From: CAWJMF01 sp963843945 | Lineage (GTDB): Bacteria; Vulcanimicrobiota; Vulcanimicrobiia; Vulcanimicrobiales; Vulcanimicrobiaceae | Assembly (NCBI GenBank): GCA_963843945.1 | Contig: CAWJMF010000002.1 | Coordinates: 1,488,001-1,552,000, forward strand | Reading direction: 5' to 3' | Length of the DNA stretch: 64,000 bases | Shown: positions 57,901 through 64,000 of the stretch, in pieces | Numbering within the stretch: the stretch's first letter is position 1 | Layout of the letters: the number at the start of each line of letters is the position of its first letter | Notes under the pieces: model-generated | The model's database searches: none | What the model was told of the DNA's origin: nothing | What the model saw: the letters and a program-made list of their open reading frames with translations, nothing else | Translations under genes and position numbers: made by a program

Positions 57901-58588
57901 AACAACCCTCGGCCTGCGCCGGGAGCTGGTCGCGTTCGTCGACGCTTTGGAGGCCCAGGCGGCCTTCCGGCGTGCCGTCTTCGCACGGGCCCGCGAGTCA
58001 ACGGCCGAAGCCGAGTCCTTGCTGGCCCGGACAATCGATTTGCTTTCGGCGGTGCCCGAGGAGGACGCGGTTGCGCCGTGGCTCGCGCCCCACGTTCGCA
58101 CTTGGCGCACGACGCTCTCCGCCTCGCTGCGCGCGAGCGCCCAACTTAAACTGAAGTCAGGCTCCGCCTCCGCAGCCCGCGCTTTGGTCGAACGCGCCCT
58201 CGCCATCGATCCGCTCGACGAAGAGTCCGTCACTTTGGCGCTCGACGTGGCACTCGCCGGCGGCGACCTCGAGCGGGCGAAGAATGCGTTCGTTGCTTAC
58301 AAAACGCGCCTCGCGGCCGAGCTTTCGACGACCCCCGGCTCCGAGGTGCTCGCGCGCTACGGCGACGTGCTCAAGGCCCGCGCCGAAAATCGCACCACCG
58401 GCTTGACGGCGCGGGAGCTCGAGATCTTAAGTTTGATCGGTCGCGGCCGAAGCAACAAACAGATTGCCGGAGAGCTGAAATTGAGCACCTGGACGGTCAA
58501 CGGACACGTCGCTCGCATCTTACGAAAGATGCGCGTGGAGTCACGCGCCGCCGCGGTTGCTGCGGCAGGCGGTCTCCTTGACACGTGA
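54971..58588 (+). CDS. MalT-type regulator with added SARP/BTAD domain and LuxR HTH
   Basis: A 1205-residue regulator. Residues 1-330: STAND NTPase with Walker A GGAGFGKTT (46-54) and Walker B VVLFLDDF. Residues about 350-850 are TPR-like helical repeats. Residues about 885-1130 carry an OmpR-like winged helix (YLVGPLRISVGDETI ... LHALRRALEP) and a BTAD region (SASAARALVERALAIDPLDEESV), the SARP architecture. The last 50 residues are a LuxR helix-turn-helix (LTARELEILSLIGRGRSNKQI ... WTVNGHVARILRKM). MalT-like proteins bind a ligand at the repeats and ATP at the NTPase before DNA binding. Two DNA-binding domains in one chain is unusual. Targets unknown; genes to its right are candidates. Confidence 0.9.
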   Translation: MTRVPTYVPVTLTKVLTPRPSTAVARPRLEDHAQALCDYALTTLTGGAGFGKTTILRVWAERCDVGAAWITLDEGDADVRAFAAYLDAAFRQAIPEFGRSVLELLAEGRADADACARALANELLTATEERERDVVLFLDDFHTVQGHEGVREIVAGLLRALPPRAHLAIASRFPLDFSPIVKLRAAGSAIDFTQNDLRFTPSEAAQLLASDRSERTPLQRDVLESLVRRADGWAMALRLSLQAAPGLRGDAPAAGDSEHSLFAYLADEVLRAQPAEIRTLLLGCAIPKTLDARTLERVVGAADGASALESLVARSLYLEPMAAKTYRFHHLFRDFLIATLRREEPERLHQLKLRYARLLEESGDLTGAVTQYMEAGDFASAADHVGDALIALKYGDNVDRIAAILADLPDALKLERPFLLQLEATVRRRRRDFAGAAEAYERAARGALALEDFATACACTIERGMLAGDLRAGGHGRFEKSIELFGEALRYAERCGQKRDAYVKAASITMGLALAAQFDYEAAKPYLAEAERLQRAAATQRSDVMTTIATIYGWQGEWHRALEHAELAEDLLRSNGGADYLIGRALKVQAKAYCFLCGDPLRALALAEAAVEWERSYNELDDLPDACVVLARASLGQPVPSVDQAHEALDEATRLLKEWPNNTTRFEIHAARFEIYILTNRPADARRELAAARAFAQSNRDPRELALVTFFEGLFHSVSDELPEAAERYAAAFAQFEPLHDKFYTQLAGIAACGARARLNLLEPAELRAMLARLERDGSAVALRSAPRSAALTLGWALRHDVEPEAATALLGEAARRAGDDELAALALDVGVPKDARVRAISAIAREGRLERRPTLVRLARDKDAAIAAAAATALEVFPRADAAPLAIYLVGPLRISVGDETIDERDARWSRRKAIDMLRALALADGPVPKAALLSTFWPESSAAAAETSLRVTLHALRRALEPAVEGSGHYVTYDGTTLGLRRELVAFVDALEAQAAFRRAVFARARESTAEAESLLARTIDLLSAVPEEDAVAPWLAPHVRTWRTTLSASLRASAQLKLKSGSASAARALVERALAIDPLDEESVTLALDVALAGGDLERAKNAFVAYKTRLAAELSTTPGSEVLARYGDVLKARAENRTTGLTARELEILSLIGRGRSNKQIAGELKLSTWTVNGHVARILRKMRVESRAAAVAAAGGLLDT

Positions 58589-58604
58589 GAAGGCACAACC
58601 TCCT

Positions 58605-59105
58605 ATGAGACACCGGCGCGGTTTGATTCCGGCGGCGTTCCTGGCAGTGACGCTCGCCGGGTGCGGCGGCTCGGCTGGGCCGGTGACGCCGGTCCATCCA
58701 AACGCGCAAATGGCGGAACCGGCCGCTCCAGCCCGGGTCGGAACCGATGACGTGCACGTAGTCGTCATCGATGACGGACGCCCGGACAACTCGTATCCCC
58801 ACATCCTGTTGAAGCCCGTGCCGCCGGCCAACCTCTCGCAACCGCTCATGGACAGCCAACGAATTACCTTTGACGTGACGGCAACGGACGCGAAGGGCAA
58901 CCCGCTCTCGCTAAACGGCGCGGCGATCGCGTGGGCGAAGCCGGCGCACGGCACGATCGCGCCGGCGAAGAACGGGCAAAGCGCGGTGTACCAGGCTCCC
59001 ACCAAAGGATCGGGCAGCGACAACCTCACGGTGACCGTCGTTTTCCCGGGCCAAGTGCAGAAGTACACGGCGTCTGCGACCGTCATGTACTCGCCGCGCG
59101 GATAA
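58605..59105 (+). CDS. Small lipoprotein, unknown function
   Basis: About 166 residues from the ATG giving MRHRRGLIPAAFLAVTLAGC, a clear lipoprotein signal (lipobox LAGC). An earlier in-frame start at 58557 is inside the upstream regulator and is not used. The mature region has a beta-rich pattern (RITFDVTATDAKGNPLSLNG, then DNLTVTVVFPGQVQKYTASATVMY) suggesting an Ig-like fold. It lies between the large regulator and the ABC genes, 16 bases after the former. Role unknown. Confidence 0.6.
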   Translation: MRHRRGLIPAAFLAVTLAGCGGSAGPVTPVHPNAQMAEPAAPARVGTDDVHVVVIDDGRPDNSYPHILLKPVPPANLSQPLMDSQRITFDVTATDAKGNPLSLNGAAIAWAKPAHGTIAPAKNGQSAVYQAPTKGSGSDNLTVTVVFPGQVQKYTASATVMYSPRG

Positions 59106-59114
59106 GGCCGCGGC

Positions 59115-59828
59115 CTGACTTCCGGGCTGCGCGTCGACGGGCTCGTCCGGCGTTTCGGTAAGACCGTCGCGGTTCGCGAGCTGAGCTTCGAGCTCGCGCC
59201 CGGCGAGATTCTCGGCATTCTCGGTCCGAACGGCGCCGGCAAAACGACCACGTTCATGTGTCTGTGCGGGCTGCTGCGGCCCAACGCCGGCAGCATCGAG
59301 TTCAACGGCACGCGCCTGACTTCGAACCGGGGCCGCACGATTTCGCTGATTCCCGAAACGCCCGACGTCTATTTGATGCTGACGGTCTGGGAGCACTTGG
59401 CTTTCGTCGCGCGCAGCGTCGGTCTCGGGCCGGGTTGGCAGCACCGCGCCGACGAGTTGCTCGAGCGCCTCGACATCGCGGCGCAGCGCGACAAACTCGG
59501 GCAAGCGCTCTCGAAGGGCATGCGCCAAAAGACGCTGATCGCGGCGACGATCCTTGCCGGCGCCCCGGTCTTGCTGCTCGACGAACCGATGATCGGCCTC
59601 GATCCGAAAGGCCAACGCGAACTGCGCGAGCTTATCTTTTCGCTGCGTGAAGGCGGCACGTCGATCGTAGTGAGCACCCACCTGATCGAATCGGCCGAAG
59701 CGATCTGCGATCAGCTGGTCATCATGAAAGCGGGGACGGCGATCGCCAGCGGACGGGTCGGCGAATTGCGCGAGCGCGTCGCAACCGCCGGATCGCTCGA
59801 GGATGCCTTTCTCGAAATCACGGCCTGA
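59115..59828 (+). CDS. ABC transporter ATP-binding protein, probable CTG start
   Basis: A 237-residue ATPase: Walker A LGPNGAGKTTT, signature LSKGMRQKTLIAATIL, Walker B VLLLDEPMIGLDP, H-loop VSTHLIE. The N-terminal strand (LRVDGLVRRFGKTVAVREL) lies upstream of the first Met and of any ATG/GTG/TTG. The only possible starts before it are CTG codons, most likely the one ten bases after the lipoprotein stop, behind a weak aagg Shine-Dalgarno. The stop overlaps the permease start (TGATG). Confidence 0.85.
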   Translation: MTSGLRVDGLVRRFGKTVAVRELSFELAPGEILGILGPNGAGKTTTFMCLCGLLRPNAGSIEFNGTRLTSNRGRTISLIPETPDVYLMLTVWEHLAFVARSVGLGPGWQHRADELLERLDIAAQRDKLGQALSKGMRQKTLIAATILAGAPVLLLDEPMIGLDPKGQRELRELIFSLREGGTSIVVSTHLIESAEAICDQLVIMKAGTAIASGRVGELRERVATAGSLEDAFLEITA

Positions 59829-61372
59829 TGCGCGCGCTGGCGTATCTCGACGGGCGCTATCTCCTCAACCAGCTGCGCCGCATCGTCACCTCACCTGGAC
59901 GTCTGGCGCTGTGGGCGACGTACGCCGCGGTCATCGCGGCCGGGTCGTACAACCGCTTCGCAGGACCGCGACCGCCCGCTATGTTGGGGACCGGACCTCA
60001 CCCGCTCGGCACCGCCGCGGCCGGTGCGTTTTTGGCGATGCTCGGGGTGACGATCGGCGTCGCCGCAGCGGGGCGCGTTAGCGCCTTTCGCTCGACCGCC
60101 GAAGCGCTGCTCTTCGTCAACGCGGGCATCCCGCCGCTGACCCTCGCGGTCTGGTTGCAAATTCGCAAACTGTTCGGAACGGCGGCACGCTGGCTGTTCT
60201 CGATCTTGTTTACCTTCATCTTGATCGTGCCGCGCAGCACCGGTCCGGAACAGCTCAGCCGGGGCCTGGTCGCCGCGGTCGCGGCGGCCGCCGCTATCAT
60301 GACCGCCGAGTTGCCCGCGTTCCTATTAGCCCGCAAACCCTGGGGCGGCTTCGTCGCGCCGCTAGGATGGACGCTCGCCGCCGCAGGCGCCCTGTACGCC
60401 GCGATCGGCTTTGCGGGCGCCGTAGGCGAGCGGCGTTTCGGCACGGCGACCGCCCTCGCGCTGCACTTCGACCCCGGCAACGTGGTCGGCGCGATCGTTT
60501 CGAGCTGGACCGCGCCGCTGCTGCTCTGCGTGATCCCGCTTCTCCTGATCGTGTCGATCGTGCTCTTGGCGCGGGACTCGGTCCCCGAGCTCTACGCCGC
60601 GACGCTGAACTCGTTCGAATGGCGCAACCGCCGGCGCAAAGAACAGCTCGTCGACGCGGCCTCGTCGGTTCGCGCCGAACGCATTCCGGCCGGCGCGCTG
60701 ACGATCGTCTGGAAGGAGTGGATCGGATTCAGACGGAGCCGCGGCGGCACGTTGCGCTGGCTGCTGGCCTTTCTGTTCTGGCTCGGACTCGGGGGCGCCG
60801 TCGCGTGGGCCGACGCGAACGGCGACCGCGGCCTCGTGCTGCCGCTCGTCGGCTTCGCGATGACCTTGGTCGTGCTGGTGCCGCTGGCCGCTTCGGTGAG
60901 CTTGCTGGAAGATTTGGCGAAGCCGATTTGGTGGGTCTCGCACGCTTCGCTTCGCTCGCGCATCATCGCGTGGACCTTCGCGAAAGCCTGGCGCAACGGT
61001 CTCGCCTTCGCCGCCTTCTTGCTGCCGCTCGCTATCGCAGGCGGTGACGCGCTCGCGGCGCTGCTGGCAATTCCGCTTGGGATCGCCCTGTGGACCAGCC
61101 TCAACGCGCTCGGCGTTGCGCTCTACGCCGCCTATCCGAGCCGCATCGACGCGCGCGGCCCGATCTTCTTCGTGCGCGCGGTCGCAACGGGAATCTTCCT
61201 CTTACCCGCCGCGATGCTGTTCGGCTTCGTCAGCATGCTCACGCACAACGCGCTGATCGGAGCGACGCTCGGCGCGATCGTGATCGTGCTCGAAGGCTTG
61301 CTGGCGATCGAGTTCGCCGCTTCGCGCTTCGACGAAAACGGGGCTGGGATCTCGATGCTCGAGCGCGCTTAG
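59828..61372 (+). CDS. ABC exporter permease
   Basis: A 514-residue membrane protein with about ten to twelve hydrophobic segments (LLFVNAGIPPLTLAVW, PLLLCVIPLLLIVSIVLLA, LAFLFWLGLGGAVAWADANG, GIALWTSLNALGVALYAAYPS among them). Coupled to the ATPase by a TGATG overlap, with which it forms a two-gene ABC exporter. No known substrate motif. Convergent with scoB, with five bases between stops. Confidence 0.85.
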   Translation: MRALAYLDGRYLLNQLRRIVTSPGRLALWATYAAVIAAGSYNRFAGPRPPAMLGTGPHPLGTAAAGAFLAMLGVTIGVAAAGRVSAFRSTAEALLFVNAGIPPLTLAVWLQIRKLFGTAARWLFSILFTFILIVPRSTGPEQLSRGLVAAVAAAAAIMTAELPAFLLARKPWGGFVAPLGWTLAAAGALYAAIGFAGAVGERRFGTATALALHFDPGNVVGAIVSSWTAPLLLCVIPLLLIVSIVLLARDSVPELYAATLNSFEWRNRRRKEQLVDAASSVRAERIPAGALTIVWKEWIGFRRSRGGTLRWLLAFLFWLGLGGAVAWADANGDRGLVLPLVGFAMTLVVLVPLAASVSLLEDLAKPIWWVSHASLRSRIIAWTFAKAWRNGLAFAAFLLPLAIAGGDALAALLAIPLGIALWTSLNALGVALYAAYPSRIDARGPIFFVRAVATGIFLLPAAMLFGFVSMLTHNALIGATLGAIVIVLEGLLAIEFAASRFDENGAGISMLERA

Positions 61373-61377
61373 CGGCG

Positions 61378-62031
61378 CTAGCTCCGCGCCGCGACGGCGG
61401 GCTCACCGTGCAGCGCAGCGGCCGTTGCCGCGCGCACTTCCTCGGCCGAAACGCCGGGGGCACATTCGCGCAGCACGAGGCCCTCGGGCGTGACGTCGAG
61501 GACCGCGAGATCGGTGATGATCTGATTCACGACGCCCTTGCCGGTAAGGGGCAAGGTGCATTGCTCGAGGATCTTGGGACTCCCGTCCTTGGCGACGTGT
61601 TCCATCATGACGATCACGCGCTTGGCACCATGCACGAGATCCATCGCGCCGCCCATACCCTTGACCAGCTTGCCGGGAATCATCCAGTTCGCGAGGTCGC
61701 CTTGACTCGAAACCTGCATCGCGCCCAGGACCGCGACGTCGATATGGCCGCCGCGGATCATTCCGAACGAGGTCGCCGAATCGAAGAACGACGCGCCGGG
61801 CAGAACCGTCACGGTCTCTTTTCCGGCGTTGATCAAATCGGGATCTTCCTCACCTTCGTACGGGTAAGGGCCCATGCCCAAGATGCCGTTCTCGCTTTGC
61901 AAGACCACCGTGATCGACGGATCGACGTAGTTCGGCACGAGCGTCGGCAAACCGATCCCGAGGTTAACGTACTGGCCGTCGCGCAATTCGCGCGCGACGC
62001 GCCGGGCGAGTTCTTCTCGCGTAAGGGCCAC
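61378..62031 (-). CDS. scoB: 3-oxoacid CoA-transferase subunit B
   Basis: A 217-residue subunit; I use the GTG giving MALTREELARRVARELRDG. The catalytic Glu is in LQSENGILGMG (about residue 50). Other motifs are DSATSFGMIRGGHIDVAVLGAMQVSSQGDLANWMIPGK, VHGAKRVIVMMEHVAKDGSPKI, CTLPLTGKGVVN and LVLRECAPGVS. It transfers CoA from succinyl-CoA to a 3-oxo acid or acetoacetate. An apparent longer upstream frame overlaps scoA in another phase. The gene is three bases after scoA and they form a coupled pair. Confidence 0.9.
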   Translation of the reverse strand: MALTREELARRVARELRDGQYVNLGIGLPTLVPNYVDPSITVVLQSENGILGMGPYPYEGEEDPDLINAGKETVTVLPGASFFDSATSFGMIRGGHIDVAVLGAMQVSSQGDLANWMIPGKLVKGMGGAMDLVHGAKRVIVMMEHVAKDGSPKILEQCTLPLTGKGVVNQIITDLAVLDVTPEGLVLRECAPGVSAEEVRAATAAALHGEPAVAARS

Positions 62032-62033
62032 GC

Positions 62034-62789
62034 TTAGCCTCCCCGTTTGCGCGTCGTCACGCGCTCGATCCGTTTGCCGGCGCTGCCGACCACCACCACG
62101 CGCTGCACGAAGATGCCCGGCGTGTGGACGTTCTCCGGGTCGATCTCGCCGGGCTCGACGAGTTCCTCGACTTCGGCGATCGTGATCTTTCCCGCCATCG
62201 CGCAGAGCGGATTGAACTGTCGCGTCGCTTTGTGATACACGAGGTTTCCCATCCGGTCGCCTTTGCTGGCGCGCACGAACGCGAAATCGGTGACGATCCC
62301 TTTCTCGAGCACGTAGGTGCGGCCGTTGAAGGCACGCGTTTCCTTCGGCGGTGAGGCGAGCGCGACCGAACCGTCCGAGCGATAGCGCCACGGCAAACCG
62401 CCGTCGGCAACTTCGGTCCCGACGCCGGCCGGTGTGAAGAACGCGGCGATACCGCTCCCGCCGGCGCGCAAGCGCTCGGCGAGCGTCCCCTGCGGCACCA
62501 GCTCGACCTCGAGTTCGCCGGTGAGAAACTGGCGTTCGAATTCTTTATTCTCACCGACGTACGAGCCGGTGGTGCGCCGGATGCGCTTCTTATCCAGCAA
62601 CAGCCCCAGGCCGAAACCATCGACCCCGCAGTTGTTGGAGACGGTCTCGAGCTGCGTCGCGCCTTGTGCGAGGAGCGCCTCAATGAGCTTTTCGGGAACC
62701 CCGTTTAGTCCGAAACCGCCGACGGCGAGCGAAGCGCCGTTCGGGACGTCCTTCACCGCTTCCGCGGGGCTCGCCACGACCTTATCCAT
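62034..62789 (-). CDS. scoA: 3-oxoacid CoA-transferase subunit A
   Basis: A 251-residue subunit with MDKVVASPAEAVKDVPNGASLAVGGFGLNGVPEKLIEAL, NNCGVDGFGLGLLLDKKRIRRTTGSYVGENKEFERQFLTGEL, PQGTLAERLRAGGSGIAAFFTPAGVGTEVADG and the end VVVVGSAGKRIERVTTR. It forms a heterodimer or tetramer with subunit B. The divergent acyl-CoA dehydrogenase next to it suggests a shared role in fatty- or branched-acid breakdown. Intact. Confidence 0.9.
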   Translation of the reverse strand: MDKVVASPAEAVKDVPNGASLAVGGFGLNGVPEKLIEALLAQGATQLETVSNNCGVDGFGLGLLLDKKRIRRTTGSYVGENKEFERQFLTGELEVELVPQGTLAERLRAGGSGIAAFFTPAGVGTEVADGGLPWRYRSDGSVALASPPKETRAFNGRTYVLEKGIVTDFAFVRASKGDRMGNLVYHKATRQFNPLCAMAGKITIAEVEELVEPGEIDPENVHTPGIFVQRVVVVGSAGKRIERVTTRKRGG

Positions 62790-62914
62790 CGTTATCCATC
62801 GTCGCTAAAGCTTGGCAGCGCGCCGTCCAAACCCTCGCTCGGACCCGCGCGCAAGAGGCGCACCTTCCCGCACCGAAGACCTCCAGCCGCTTCATGTGAG
62901 AATCGGAGAAGAGT

Positions 62915-64000
62915 ATGGCCGTCGCCGTTCCGCCCAGCGCCGCCTCGGAAGAGGAGGGGATGATCCTTCAGGTCGTTCGCGAGCTCGTCGCGGAGAAGGT
63001 GGCGCCGCGTGCCGCCGCAATCGACGAAAGCGGCGAATTTCCGTGGGACGTTCAGAAGCTTTTCGCAAGCAACGACTTGCTCGGCATTCCGTTTCCGGCC
63101 GAATACGGCGGCTTGGGCGGCTCGTTCCTCACCTACGTCAAAGTCGTCGAGGAAGTCGCCAAAGCGTGCGCTTCGAGCGCGTTGATGATCGCGGTGCAAG
63201 AACTCGGCGCGCTGCCGATCATCATCGCCGGCTCGCACGACCAAAAGCAAAAGTATCTGCCCAAACTCGCTTCCGGTGAGTGGACCGCCGCCTACGCCTT
63301 GACCGAGGCCGGCAGCGGCTCGGACGCCGCCGGCTCGATGCGCTGCCGCGCGGAGAAGCGCGGCGACACCTACATTATAAACGGCAACAAAATTTGGATC
63401 ACGCAAGGCAGCGTGGCCGACGTCATCTGCGTATTCGCCGTGACCGATCCGGCGAAGGGGCCGCAACGGCATCTCCGCGTTCGTCGTGGAGAAGAGCTTC
63501 CCGGGCTTCAAAGTCGGCAAACTCGAAAAGAAGATGGGGATCCGCGGTTCGCCGACCGTGGAACTCGTCTTCGACAACTGCGAGGTTCCCGCGGCGAATC
63601 TGCTGGGCGAAGAAGGCACGGGCTTCAAAACGGCGATGAAGGTGCTCGACAAGTCGCGGCCCGGCATCGCCGCCCAAGCCGTCGGCATCGCGCAAGGCGC
63701 GCTCGACTACGCCACGCAGTACGCGCAAGAGCGGATGGCCTTCGGTAAACCGATCGCGCAGCAGCAGGGCATCCAATTCATGCTCGCCGACATGCGCGTC
63801 GAAGTCGAATCCGCCCGCCTGTTGCTCTACGAAGCCGCTCGCAAGTGTGACGAAGGCGCGCCCGACCTGACGACCTGGGCCGCGCTCTGCAAGCTCAAAG
63901 GCGGCGACGTGGCGATGAAGGTCACCGTCGACGCGGTGCAGATCCTCGGTGGCTTCGGGTACTCGACCGAGTATCCGGTCGAGCGCATGATGCGCGACGC
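62915..64000 (+). CDS. Acyl-CoA dehydrogenase, frame interrupted and cut by window edge
   Basis: A flavoenzyme oxidising acyl-CoA to enoyl-CoA. N-terminal helices EEEGMILQVVRELVAEKVAPRAA, then FPAEYGGLGGSFLTYVKVVEE, YALTEAGSGSDAAGSMR and NGNKIWITQGSVADVICVFAV. At 63467 an extra C between codons (CAA-c-GGC) throws the frame, after which the family sequence continues as ISAFVVEKSFPGFKVG, KKMGIRGSPTVELVFDNCEVP, DYATQYAQERMAFGKPI and ILGGFGYSTEYPVERMMRD (the 3'-part motif), running off the window. A good Shine-Dalgarno (cggagaagag) precedes the ATG. Divergent from scoA. Confidence 0.87.

Overview
The window is a high-GC bacterial chromosome segment. The envelope genes point to a diderm cell (a TolC-type outer-membrane channel, lipoproteins, a HtrA-like protease) that also uses LCP-type envelope ligases and RNase J and makes menaquinone by the futalosine route (mqnC, mqnE). 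This mix would suit an uncultured phylum such as Eremiobacterota (WPS-2), but that is my inference; there is no rRNA or other decisive marker, and I see no tRNA gene or CRISPR array.

Layout. Positions 1-12.9 kb are accessory DNA that looks less GC-rich than the rest. Two related IS3-family elements in the same orientation flank a block of small lipoproteins, a TPR-LuxR regulator and a cytosolic-type sulfatase. Beyond the second element lie YaaC-like debris, two translationally coupled secreted proteins, a truncated copy of one of them, and a large unknown protein. Positions 13-22.8 kb are housekeeping: secA, a polysaccharide deacetylase, an LCP protein, rimO, yajQ and rodZ on the minus strand, then divergent mnmA with a HpcH/HpaI aldolase. 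Positions 23-26 kb hold a D-tartrate-dehydratase-like enolase, a fused HicA-HicB toxin-antitoxin remnant with a second HicB, a GNAT and a Uma2 nuclease. Positions 26-32.6 kb hold mqnC/mqnE, a PAP2 phosphatase, ftsK and an isocitrate/isopropylmalate dehydrogenase. A ribbon-helix-helix/PIN module with a perfect palindrome follows, then transporters, a lipoprotein and RNase J.

Positions 38.7-46.4 kb form a tightly overlapping exporter operon: two Yip1-like membrane proteins, TolC, HlyD-type adaptor, two MacB/FtsX-type permeases and their ATPase. A HtrA-like protease with a strong terminator follows, then dnaK-grpE-dnaJ, an MFS exporter, a fused ABC exporter, a 1205-residue MalT-like regulator that also has a SARP/BTAD region, a lipoprotein and a two-gene ABC exporter. 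The right end has scoA/scoB CoA-transferase genes divergent from an acyl-CoA dehydrogenase cut by the window edge.

The most striking property is not a gene. secA, ftsK, the dehydrogenase at 31.5 kb, dnaK, grpE, dnaJ and the acyl-CoA dehydrogenase are all broken by extra single bases. About 35 of these can be placed, and each can be placed exactly between two intact codons, while long neighbouring genes are clean. I think a frame-aware processing artefact is most likely, but the codon phasing is not what random sequencing error gives. The codon-level positions are listed in the features and findings.
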